NCBI GenBank assembly: GCA_910592205.1 | Contig: CAJVPJ010000720.1 | Coordinates: forward strand, 1 to 18,123 | DNA: 18,123 bases | From: Paraglomus occultum | Taxonomy: Eukaryota; Glomeromycota; Glomeromycetes; Paraglomerales; Paraglomeraceae | Direction: 5' to 3' | In this document: positions 1 to 10,053 of the stretch, piece by piece | How positions within the stretch are numbered: the stretch's first letter is position 1 | Layout: the number at the start of each line of letters is the position of its first letter | Program-made: the position numbers and the translations under genes | The notes under the pieces: generated by a model | What the model saw: the letters and a program-made list of their open reading frames with translations, nothing else | Told to the model about the DNA's origin: nothing | The model's database searches: none

Positions 1-2666
1 TGGAGTATGGGGATATGCAACATCAACATGTGACTTGCCATAGGAGCGATTGATTTCAAAACGAGAATTTCATATATTATTAACGCATAACTTAACTTAA
101 ATACAATGAACATGACTTAAATATAATAAACAATAAATACGTACGTATAAATAAATAAACAAATGAACATGTATATATATTAAAGTTACGCTTACATATT
201 TATATTACTGTTACAAATTTTTGATGGGTTCGGTCTTTATCGTTATTAAATAAATACTCTTGGGACAAAAAAAAAACATTTTTGGATGATTCCATGGCAG
301 CGCTATTCATGCTCAGCCTGCGATCATTTGGTTTGCATAGCATAATTTCCCATCATTCCTCGAATTTTCTTTCCATTTCGGGAAGAAGAACGAAAATCCT
401 TTGGTTTTTGAATATCAGTTATGAATGTCTTGAGTGTGTGGATTTGTCTATTTGGTTTGGATCTATTATACCACAGAGAATTGCAAGATTACAAGCTACT
501 TTTTATGTATGTGTCAGTACTTGTCCGCGTTTGGAAATGTAAGCAGAAACGTGTGAATGGTTTATATTTATGGAAACAAACTTACGACAGCGTAGATGGA
601 CCAAACGTAGTATTTAAAATATACGGACGAAGTATAAAGAATCTTTAGCACAGTAATCGGGCGATATCATCAGGACAAGTGGTTAGCGTGATTTCGAGAT
701 ACAAATATAAGACTATGAGAATTAACATGTTTTATAACTGTGATTATAATCTTGTATTAAGCCTCGTGACAACGAAATCAAGCCTTCCTCTATCCACAAT
801 GCAAGATACTCTAGCTGCCCACTCATTCCCAACCTTTCTCAGCGTTTCTGTCCCCAAATTTAGATATTGCTAATAGTCATTGTACCATTTGATTTGTAAG
901 TTCTCAACTTGGTCTGATACTGAATAAAAAGGCATGTTTATGCATCATGCCGGCGAAGTTCAACGCCGCAATAATTTCGATGAACTAAATCAGGAAAAAC
1001 AAATATTACTGTGAGCTTTTTATTGCAAACCAGCGATACTTGAGATACGCTTCGCTATGTTAATGTCTGTTTTAATTTGGTATTTCGTTGTCTGAGAATT
1101 TTAGAGTTGACGTATTTCATTGTTGAAACGCTTGCAACGGAGGAGGTATAGATTGTGTTTGGCTTTGGTTCGTACAGATACGGTTTTTTTTTTCTAATAT
1201 TCGGTTATGTATCTAAAGCTTGTTCGGATGTTAATGGATGTATCAATGGGATCAACTCACAACAGAAGATCGGAACAGAGGGAACAACAAAAGACCATAA
1301 AACTGGAATTATGAGGTTCGCTGTTTATTAGCCATACTATAAGCAACTTTTTAATGTTTTTTAATCGATTAACTAAGTATACTAATACTAATAAAAATAT
1401 TGCTTACCATGCCATATGATAACAGTTCACGCTAACGTAGCTGTCAGTAACGACAGATAGTAGTCTACAACAAAGAACTACAGCTAATAAGCAAAGGATT
1501 ACAACACTGCTAATAATAAAGAACCACAACAACAATAATCCAGAACAAAAGACTAGAATTACTGTCATGGGAAAAGAAAGCGGTGTTAATATAGTTGTAT
1601 AGGATATTGAGCATTCATTACATTTATTTGCTATTTTTTGCCGGTGGGTTTTTAACCGGTTTTGACTGGCATAATGTTGTTCATGTGCAGTACGATGGTG
1701 GTGGCAAGTTTTAACTGTAATAAGATACAATAACGCAACGATTCGGTAAAAAATAAGACGTTTATGGTTTGTGTTAAATATAATGCATTTGAAGGAAGTA
1801 TGAATGACGTTGGATAGTGTCTCAAGTTGGCAGAAGAGTTTCTTTCAATTTTGAACAATCGTAGTGGTTTCTTTCTCAATCGAATGGATTCTCAATAGTC
1901 TTAAAGGATAAAGGATCTTATTGTATCGTGTGAATAAAATAAAATTGTAAACACCAGCTGATAAGATCGGGTAATAATACGGATGAGTTAATTAATATGT
2001 TGGGCATTACATGCAGTATGCTCACGTATGTGCGTTGTGTAAACAATAGTATTCTATAATATTCGACGTTTATTAAGCATGAAATGATTGATATACTAAT
2101 ACTGATACCATTGCATTTATATAGCTTTACTCACCTGAGCAACTATTGTGCGTACACACTATCATTAAGATTGAAAAAGAAATGAGTACACGAATTTGGT
2201 TTACGTTTTTTTAAAAATTAGATTATTTGATCTTACTTACAGTAGCTGAGAATGGGTTGAACGTATTTCGTTGAGAAATTTTTCAAAGCATCAGAGTCAA
2301 GCAGTAAATTTGTTTATTTGAAATCAGTCTAGTCTAAACGCATTATTGATCGCGAACTGAACAATTATACTTCGTGTATGCAAATTTATTTTTACATAAT
2401 AAATGAAAATGGTTATTTTAGGACAAACACATGAAAGTGAAGAAATTAGTTGCCAACCGCTGTAGAATGAAGAGGCATGAAGTAAGCGACCAAGTTAGAG
2501 ACTAGTGTACCAGTGAAATCGATGTAGTATTTGCGAGATTTGTTTTATTGATAGGGAAAAATATTTCGCAATTAATTTTCTGCAATGATTAATTTACTTT
2601 GTGAATCAGCCATTTTGTTAAATTATCCAATCTGTTGCTATTATTTGGTAATAGATTTGAGGGTAA
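1..2666. other. AT-rich region without a supportable gene
   Basis: I see no recognisable domain here on either strand. Several open frames of 60-108 codons exist (for example 282-542 +, 421-648 + and 1404-1730 -), but none has a recognisable motif and most start without a convincing ATG. The minus-strand frame at 1404-1730 contains a long hydrophobic run and is bordered by a plausible acceptor (TTATTACAG) and donor (GTAAGC). It is also built on low-complexity CAACAA/TAATAA sequence, so I do not call it a gene. Confidence 0.5.
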
Positions 2667-3178
2667 TCAGTTGAGAATGTTTTGGAAACAATTGGAGTTA
2701 ATGTCACATATAAGGACTATGAGATGACTACTAATATTGACTGGAATTGCACCTTAGGGCATATGTATTAGCTTTAGAAACACATGGCAGACGACTTGTT
2801 AGAATGGAGAAGGAGTTACTTGAAACTTTGCATAAAAATCTTACAAAACTGCATGACACTTATCAAAGTTACAAAAAGAGGCTTGAAAAGTTCAAGGGTT
2901 TTTGTTTGTGGAGGATAGTGTTAAAGTTCAAAATTACGACAATAATTTATTATGCAGCTCGATAATACTCTTCATGTGATGATGTAAGGCTATACCTTCT
3001 CGAGGAAGAGCTTGTCCGAAGAGTATGAGTTAAACAATACACAATTTTTGATATCTGAAAAATAAGGAGTAGTGGATTGGCTGTTGAGCTAAACGATTTA
3101 ACAGAATGGGTAGTCCATTATTTCCGCAAGTTAGTTACGTGGATACGTAGGCTTTTTCTGATAATCAAATTTAACTGA
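2667..3178 (+). pseudogene. Decayed gene for an unrecognised helical protein
   Basis: Successive protein-like segments lie on the plus strand but in different frames. At 2667-2758 a segment includes NVLETIGVNVTYKDYEM. At 2756-2896 a highly charged helical stretch includes YVLALETHGRRLVRMEKELL and YQSYKKRLEKFKG. At 2896-2976 a segment reads FLFVEDSVKVQNYD. In the last frame, RLYLLEEELVRRV is followed by two in-frame stops and then GLAVELNDLTEWVVHYFRKL, ending at a TGA at 3176-3178. The joins need single-base frame changes rather than good splice sites. One alternative is an acceptor at about 2754 (TACTAAT branch-like sequence, then CCTTAG), which would make the middle block a true exon. I recognise no family; the middle block looks like an alpha-helical or coiled-coil region. 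It could also be a real gene whose introns I cannot resolve. Confidence 0.4.
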
Positions 3179-5589
3179 AGATATTCTACGTCACAAAGTC
3201 CGACACAGAGATAAGAAACAGTCAGTGTAATGTAGGTTATACCATCATGAATCTTTTTTGTAATAAACGAAATATTGATAGTATCTCGCATGACAATATT
3301 TTTTCGTAACTATTATCGCGACAAAAAGAATTTTTGGGTATAACGATAAAACATGACCAAACGTGAGAATCGTTATATCCAATCCTGACGGCAAATATCG
3401 TCAGAAAAAAGAGAGCATGTCAATCAAGTTTAAGTAATAAACTTGAAAATGGAGATTGAACAGTACGATGCCAAACTGACATTAACGAAATTTTTGAATT
3501 CTCTTCCGTCATATTGTGTTCTCACTCATTTTGCTCGAAATGACGTCTACACGTAATTTCGGTGATTCTATACGTCTTATCAAGATTTATGCGACGCAAT
3601 TTTCTTTACACATTTTTTCCAATCACCTCTGCCATGCTGTTGAAAAATCTGGGTCAATAAAAAATATGCTGTTTGCCAACACGCTAGGCGATGTATTGTA
3701 CAATACAATTACTTAGGTTATTCCATTAACTATGTCATTTGCCTATAATGATTTGCAACGTAATAATATTTTGATTGTAGACATGTATTCTTGTGTCTAA
3801 TCACATACTCGAGTGATAGAAGACTAGCGATGTCAGTGTTAATGACAATATACAGTTTAGCATACAACTCTTCTTAATATTTTTTCCGTTTTCGTAAATT
3901 CTATGTATATGTCTGGACTACTTACTTGGTGACTAATAATATGCTTGTTTTGGGTTAGTTTAATATTTATTGTTTTGCTAAAAATATGTAGTTTTAGAAT
4001 TTGCCTACATTGCATTTTCTTGCGTTGAGAAGCTCTCAAGATTGAATCTAACGTAAAATGTACGGTAGAAATTATTTTTGCAAGTTGCTTCTATTTTCCA
4101 AACCTTTTACAGACATTATGTTTTCTATAGTTAATCAATTTTTATACTAGTACGGTTCTTCGCAAGAAAAATACCATAATTTAGTGATAACGTGCTACGG
4201 GCTTTTTTGGCAACTTTAACATCATTAGTTCAACGTAAAATTTATAACATTATAAGACTTGACAATGCTTTTCTTATTCTTTCCTCACTGTACTTTCTGT
4301 CATTTTATATATGTCGAATTGTACATTTGTAATTTGGTTTCATACTTTAGTTAGTGTAATATCAAATAGAATGTTTACTGCACCTTCGAACTGGATAGTT
4401 ACTTGTTGGATAAGAATTAAGTCGGAGTATAGAAGTCAATCAATGACTTTTACGTCAAGAATCTTAGCAAGATAACTCATTGCAAGCTCTAATCGTTTCT
4501 GGGCATTTTGTTTTATTTCCTAGAAATGCTTTTCAAATATTTTAGTTAAAATTTGTATTAATAGTTTATGTCCACTTGTTTCCTCTTTTCCTCCTTGACA
4601 GAAAATCCAGCACAAGCAAGAATTTTTGTTATGTTTTTTAAGAGTATTGTAATTGAACGTGTCATTATTTAAACAGCCAGAGTATTTTTGTTAACTTTTG
4701 AAACAATCGAATGCAGTACTTACGTGTAACATAAGGAGCACCAACTGGTACTAGCCTAGTCTATCAGAATACCTTTTTTTATTGTAACGTAAACTAGACG
4801 TCGATAGGTAATTGTAATTTTTTTCTTTCATTTTTTTTTTTTGTTATAAGTCAACTTGTATTGGCTAAATTAAATTTTGACATTAATATGAATTGAATTC
4901 TATCAATCAAGGCTATTATTATTATTATTATTTGCTAGGGAGCAAAATTGTTAATAAAGTGTGGGATAAAGAACAAGAGTAAGCAAAATCTATAGATAAA
5001 CATTATTAATTATACGTGTCTGTATATAGATTATCATGGTTCTAATTGCTCATTTTAGTTTGATCAATTCACATTGTGTATGTTGTTCGTCTAATTATAT
5101 ATTTTACACGCAATCGTGCAGCCGAAAACATGGTTTGAACTAATATTGTTCGCTTCGCCACAATTAGATTAAAATCGGGTATACTATTTTTTCGTATAAC
5201 TATGTAATTATTACTTAATTTGTAAGCAATTCGTCATTCAACTTTGTAAAATAATAACATGTGTCTTCTCTTTTTGCATTTATTAGTTAACAATTGTAGT
5301 CAAATAACCATTTGACAAACATCATGCGCGTTGTTGCGCGAAGCCGCCGTGATAAATTGCCCCACTCTATTCACTTGGTTCGGATATAAAAATTTTACCT
5401 CGTGTAGTAGAGTCAGCTCAACAACCAATTTCGGTGAGAAAATTATTTGTCGCAAAAAAAAAAGTGTTACGTTTGCAGCTCTGGTAGACGCAAGTATTTA
5501 TTCGCTTCTTTGAAACTGGCTTGACATGATAAAAAGATGACACGACGGTTCACTGAAAGTTGCATGCTTACGCCACACCCCTTTTTATT
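3179..5589. other. AT-rich intergenic region
   Basis: I found no domain, RNA gene or repeat structure apart from the short ATT tract listed separately. Short open frames (3516-3716 +, 3857-4039 -, 5331-5513 +) have no recognisable product. The block around 5320-5380 is locally GC-rich (GCGCGTTGTTGCGCG) and open on both strands, but I could not assign it. Confidence 0.5.
4914..4933. repeat. (ATT)n microsatellite
   Basis: This is a perfect trinucleotide run of about six and a half ATT units in AT-rich intergenic DNA. No function is implied. Confidence 0.85.
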
Positions 5590-5950
5590 CCATCCTATTT
5601 TTTTTATTATTCTAAACGCATTATTACTTTTTTCTATAAACACTTGTTCTACGCTACTCTTGAAAGAAACAAGTTGTTACTCATAAGACTCAGTGGCAAA
5701 GGATGACGAATTAACCATCTGCATAACTTTACACAAGACACTAGCTGTGACTCAACATAGTTTGCAAGTACCTTAACTTGGACGTTCAACTCAAATTCCA
5801 CAATACCTAAATGTTTGTTATGCCTGGCGTTTGTCTCTATCTAATATCGCATAATTCGCAGACTATAGTTTTATGTTCAATGAGCTACAATGCGATCGAT
5901 GATCGATTATTCAAATCAAGTAATTATTTCATTGATTGCGCTTATCCTAC
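5590..5950. repeat. Possible diverged third copy of the BTB-gene upstream flank
   Basis: Collinear patches match the region upstream of BTB gene 2 at about 12770-13060. The pairs are TTGTTCTACGCTACTCTTGA here against TTGTTGCTATGCTACTTTTG there, GGATGACGAATTAACC against TAATGACGAATTAACA, TTGTCTCTATCTAATATCGC against ATGTCTCTATGTCAATAACG, and TGAGCTACAATGCGATCGAT against TGAGCTCTAATGCAATCGAT. Order and rough spacing are kept, which argues for common origin, but the overall match is weak. No BTB coding remnant is visible to its left, where the matching gene would lie. Confidence 0.35.
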
Positions 5951-6463
5951 ATGTGAAAAACTTTAACACCCCACGTCGTTAGTCCAATAATAATAGCTTG
6001 GAGCAAGCGTCTTGGAAAGCAGTATGAACACTTTCTATTACGTATTAGAAATACAGCTAATTTATTTCCGCAAAAAATGTAGTCGGGAACAACAAAACTA
6101 CATTCACAATGATGCCATATAATAGAATCGAATAAGCCGCTAATAAAAGGACGATTGGAAGTACGTCAATAAGTAACCATGTCGGAACTCAATGGAAACG
6201 ATCTGTGATGAGATTCGCAGCATACACTATTACTACGAATTTTGCTGTCCGAACTTGTTGCAGTAATATAAAAGACAACAGAATAAATAAAGAGGAGCAT
6301 AAAACGCTGTCAATGAATACATTCAATGTAAGTTTTATATTCAATACTGATTATCCCTGGAAAGAAATTCTGAGATGACACCATGGCATATATTGAAAGC
6401 ATAATAAAAGGCTTTGATCGATATAATTTTAACGTATAAGAAAACTTGATTATTATAAACCAA
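5951..6463. other. 3' flank of BTB gene 1
   Basis: This is non-coding DNA downstream of the minus-strand gene 1. It shares scattered matches with the 3' flank of gene 2: GATCTGTGAT near 6200 and 9800, AGAGGAGCA near 6291 and 9850, and AATCAAGATT plus TTGAAACAG next to the two stop codons. The duplication therefore probably began downstream of the genes, but this side has diverged much more than the 5' side. Confidence 0.4.
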
Positions 6464-7977
6464 TCAAGATTTTGAAACAGAAAACACTTCCAAGTCATCC
6501 CACCTAAAGTAAGCTGATGAATGCCTTATTGGAACTTGATATGCAAATTTTTCAGCCCAAGTACAAGGAAGGATACCTTTACCATCACCAAAATGTAAGT
6601 CATGTCCACCCCCTAACCCAAAAATAGGAAAACGATCCTTAATATCCCGAATAGCTCTTTGACCATTAACAACAAAACTTACTATACCATTCTCCATATT
6701 AGTATTATTTTGTTTAATGAAAATATAAAACTTTCCTCAGTCTCAATATCATAATTTTCTTTGAGACCCCATGAACTTGGATTGTATCCACCAAGTACTT
6801 CGTCAGTGCCTGATATTCTCCCAATGGCAATTGTAGGTCCCTTGTTATTACACAATTTTCTAAAATTTTCCACCATATTACCATCTCTACTTTGTCTATA
6901 AAGCAGATTAAATTTATATCTGAGGTTTCTTTGCTTAGATATCCCCTGATTTTTTTGAAGTCGCTTTGTTGATTCCACAATCTTTGATGAGATCCATTCT
7001 GCTTGTTGTTTATTAATTATGAGTGAATCAATACGCCTCTTTGCTGGTAATGGTGCGTTGGGCCTATAATTTTCTTCGGCATGGTAATCCATTATATCAC
7101 GGCGCAATTTCCTTGGTAACAAGTCATTGTACAGGGCAATGGACTTAATATTAAGAGAAATGTCAAAAAACTTTATGTGAGGAATGCAATCAGCTATGGT
7201 ATCTTTAATATTGTTAATGTCATTAGACGACCAATCATCTGGATCGTTTTCGAGACCGGGAGATTGTTTAACAGCCCACTGCACAACTGACATCCAGATA
7301 TCATCTTCATTCATATCAAGGTCAGGATTCTTGAGAAGGGTAATCAAGGTTTCTTTGGGTAAGTGTGCAATATCCTTTAATTTAAAAAGTATTTCCGGGT
7401 TTGAAGCCATAATTCGATTGCAGTAGGACAACAAGCTTTTTGCGAAACCTGCGGATTGAGCATACTTGTGAACTGTGAGAATATTTTGCTGAATCCATTC
7501 CTTCTGTGTATTGATCAAATAGTTTTCAATTGCAGCACGAAGATCATATAGCTTAAACATGTTAGCCCCATCCAAGAGGCTAATCCAGCTGATATCCTTG
7601 CATGAATCGTAAGATATTCGTCCAGTGTAAATATACCTGTATGACGATTATGTTGGCAGTAGGTGTTAGACATACACATCCCTCTGAGAAACTGTTGACA
7701 ATACACTTTTTTTACGTTACCTTAACAAGACTTCGAAAACGTCAGGTGTCACATCTTCGAACGTTATAGCTGCCTTTTGAATGCTTTCAGATGTTTCCGT
7801 TAGACTTTTCTCAAGAAATGTGCTTCTTGCACATAGTACCGAAGCGTGAGCGAAGAATAATTTGCTGTTTGGTTCCCTTCCAACATGAATCGAAACATCC
7901 GTATATTTGCCACTTTCATAAAGCTTTTCAAAATCGGATGAAAGACCTGAGGGCAAATCAACAACAACGTTATTCAT
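6464..7977 (-). pseudogene. BTB-BACK-TLDc protein, copy 1, frameshifted in the TLDc domain
   Basis: This gene is spliced. Exon 1 is 7977-7721 and exon 2 is 7636-6464, with an 84-nt intron (GTAACG...ACAG) splitting an Arg codon. I chose the MNNVVVD start because copy 2 has the same ATG and the sequence upstream is not conserved as protein. Exon 1 is the BTB/POZ fold (YTDVSIHVG, KLFFAHASVLCARS). Exon 2 continues it (YIYTGRI), then gives the BACK region (LLSYCNRIM, DIWMSVVQWAVKQSPGLE), a charged linker and the TLDc domain (FNLLYRQSRDG, TIAIGRISGTDEVLGGYNP). After SFIFSLNK the frame is lost. Intact reading resumes one base off and runs through HDLHFGDG to LEVFSVSKS. A base appears to be missing in a short A-run (6708-6711). 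Read as it stands, the protein ends after 403 residues, without the last roughly 70 residues of TLDc. BTB proteins often act as adaptors for cullin-3 ubiquitin ligases, and TLDc domains are linked to oxidative-stress resistance and V-ATPase binding. The specific role here is unknown. A sequencing error is the main alternative. Confidence 0.8.
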
Positions 7978-8050
7978 TTTGTCAAAGTTGAAGAAGCAAT
8001 GTGTAACAGTTATGGTAACACGGTGGCACACGTTTGATTGGATTCATAGA

Positions 8051-8104
8051 GCCACAGCCACAGCCACAGCCACAGCCACAGCCACAGCCACAGCCACAGC
8101 CACA
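8051..8104. repeat. (GCCACA)9 microsatellite upstream of BTB gene 1
   Basis: There are nine perfect hexamer units starting 74 bp upstream of the gene 1 ATG (TGTGGC in gene orientation). Gene 2 has no such repeat and carries the DnaJ-derived fragment at the equivalent position. The repeat may lie in the promoter or 5' UTR, and its length could vary between strains. Confidence 0.95.
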
Positions 8105-9288
8105 TTGGCCAAGCCTCACAACTTCGCTTGGATATCCTTTTGAACAATGGACCACTCACTCTTCTTGTTGTTTGGTACTATAAATGTTGATTTGGTGAAG
8201 TAAACAAATCTGACCCTTTTACCGCACGGGCTCACGGTAGGCGATGATGTGATTCAATTCAATTTTAATTTGAAAGAAGTTCAGCCATCGAAATTAGTAA
8301 CAGTACAGCTATGTATCCTATTTTGCTGTGGATTTGACTGTACCGTAAAGAATGGCATATCAGCTCCAAACTCGCTGATGCAAGGGTGGCCAGTAGGTGT
8401 ATATAATGTTTAAAATATTTTGTGTGTGTTAAAACGATGATATACGCACGTTCCGCGCGATAGGGCAAAGAGGGGTCGGGTCCATCGACAACAGCAGGTT
8501 AGAAACAAAATTCAAAATATTATCTCCACTTCCAGATATACTTTTATAGCGTCAGCAATTAATATAGTTGGAGAATGTGTGTGGTTCCATAACAGTTTAC
8601 GGTACAACCAATGCTTGATTCAATTAAGGATAATGTTATCGTTGACGAAAAAAGGAACGCGAACAAGAATACTTTAAAAGGTTGCAGCAAGTTTTTCCTC
8701 CAAACTTGCAGAGAGTATAACTTTTCGTAATCGTTAAATTTAATATGTTATCAAATGCTAGATGTAGCAGTTTATTGGTACAAAGGATAACCATGAAGTT
8801 TGACTCTATATTTACCTTATCATGTTAGCTTTCGCCTCTATGTCGATAACAGAATTATTGCAGAACATGTTTTTGACACTAAACGAGCGATCAATTATTG
8901 GACAACAGTTCATTCAATGAGATTGACTATGCATATTGTAATTATGTAATTATTTTACTGTTATTCTTGGCTGTGATAGCACGAAAATTTAGACTATTAT
9001 TACATAACCAGTCTAGTAATTCAGTTTGTGTCTGCTTGATAATTCTATGCTATTAGACCCGAATAGGAAATTTGATATATATGTAAAAATCGAATCAAAT
9101 TAAATTATCAAGTTCAAACGTGTGCAGACCGTTCTAAGTTTCAAAACGCTCGACTTCCGACTATATTAAGACTGTAATCTTGTATTACGGCAGGCATAAC
9201 GCAAGCAAACTATCATTATACATTAGCGTCGCGTTTTAAGTAAAAAGTGGTGAATGAACCAGATCCGTTTATGTCAAGGTAAATGAAG

Positions 9289-9669
9289 CTACAGGTCGTT
9301 ACTTCTACTGATAAAACGAGAAAAAGGCTCGTTTTCCAAGATTCGACTGGATAATGCTGAAAGCCTTAGAATTGTCTGCAACAATCAATATACATTTTGA
9401 TAAGTTGATAGTTTTTGTAATTAATAGTAAGAAAATTAATAAAAGTACAAATAACATAATTTATTCATTGTGTTAATGCTTTCGTTAATAAAAATAATCG
9501 ATCTTACCCATTTAATCGCTTTGGTTGACCAAACATGAATTGAAACCGCCGCGTTATGGTTCCGTCCACTGGTAAGAAAATAATTGCAGTTAACGTTAAC
9601 GAATTGTAGGCCTAGTTTAAAGGCCATCAACTTGTTGAAAGTACGTTTGACTGAAGTAAAGATCGTCAT
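9289..9669 (-). CDS. Candidate small two-exon gene, unknown product (82 aa)
   Basis: An ATG at 9669 opens a 54-codon exon (MTIFTSVKRTFNKLM...) that ends exactly on a codon boundary at 9508, before a strong donor GTAAGA. A 132-nt intron ends in TGATTGTTGCAG at 9376. The second exon, 9375-9289, stays in phase for 28 codons (TILRLSALSSRILENEPF...) to TAG. The positive charge and many Ser/Arg/Phe residues at the N-terminus would suit a mitochondrial targeting peptide, but this is only a suggestion. I recognise no family. The gene lies between the two BTB units, and exon 2 overlaps the end of the duplicated flank; unit B retains only the RSNDL-like end of it. The support is a clean splice fit and plausible codons, so it could still be chance. 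Confidence 0.28.
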
Positions 9670-10053
9670 ACAAGCGAATCCATAAACTGTATTCCTATTA
9701 GTGTTAGCGTTTTAAATAAAAGATTAAACAAGTATTTGCAGTTAGGCTAGACATTCCTTATAACGACATCAACAAGTACTGCGAGAGCTGATGAAAATGA
9801 TCTGTGATATAAATGTCAGTATACAACATAGATGTTTCTGTTGACTAGTAGAGGAGCAATTAAGTCAAAACAATAAACAAAGCCAACTGATACACACAAC
9901 CTCAATTTTTATAAATTTTACTATTGAAGAATACTGAAATAACGTTGACATACTAATACATTTACAGCAAATCAAAGACCATAATAAATGGCGTTGCTTC
10001 AACAGATACGAATTCAACAACATAACATGAATATAAAACTAATCAAGATTGAA
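9670..10053. other. Spacer between BTB gene 2 and unit A
   Basis: This is non-coding, AT-rich 3' flank of gene 2. It shares only scattered matches with the 3' flank of gene 1 (see 5951-6463). I see no gene or structured element. Confidence 0.5.

Larger units (their letters stand above)
6464..9310 (-). repeat. Tandem segmental duplication, unit A (gene 1 plus 5' flank)
   Basis: Unit A pairs head to tail with unit B at 10054-13575. Matching landmarks in order are the whole coding region, a GAACAATGGACCACTCACTC block (8145 against 12006), the CTCGCTGATGCAAG block (8370 against 12211), the ATTCCAGATATACTTTTATA-like block (8530 against 12377), AACTTGCAGAGAGT (8703 against 12615), TTGCAGAACATGTTTTTGAC (8858 against 13012), TTTCAAAACGCTCGAC (9139 against 13287) and GGTCGTTACTTCTACTG (9294 against 13556). 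Relative to unit B, unit A lacks about 250 bp between 8715 and 8725, a roughly 110-bp block near 9285, and the DnaJ fragment. From 8105 to 9288 I see only this non-coding flank. Confidence 0.8.

Noticed and set aside
282-873. Three overlapping plus-strand frames of 64-86 codons.
   Set aside because: They overlap or shift frame, have no recognisable motifs, and such lengths arise by chance. An alternative minus-strand frame at about 759-860 is equally open.
1286-1879. Minus-strand open frames of 75 and 108 codons with a hydrophobic stretch, a donor GTAAGC and a possible second exon.
   Set aside because: The sequence is low-complexity (CAA/TAA runs), starts are not ATG, no domain is visible, and the two frames overlap each other. 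Transcript data would be needed.
5300-5513. Minus-strand open stretch including LLHEVKFLYPNQV and a plus-strand frame over the same bases.
   Set aside because: I considered an OB-fold/TEN1-like exon, but there is no usable ATG, a 10-T run sits in the frame, and the plus strand is also open, so the signal is probably compositional.
6682-7426. Plus-strand and alternative-frame ORFs inside the BTB genes (for example 7184-7426 + and 10766-11008 +).
   Set aside because: They are antisense or shifted shadows of the BACK coding region. Their conservation between copies follows from the real gene.
8265-8468. Frame that is open in both BTB flanks (also 12131-12358).
   Set aside because: Similarity holds for only about 37 codons, then breaks at an indel. 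Substitutions change amino acids freely, so it is DNA conservation and not a gene.
9313-9335. AAAACGAG...CTCGTTTT hairpin resembling a terminator.
   Set aside because: The DNA is eukaryotic, the hairpin lies inside a possible exon, and an 8-bp stem is not rare at this scale.
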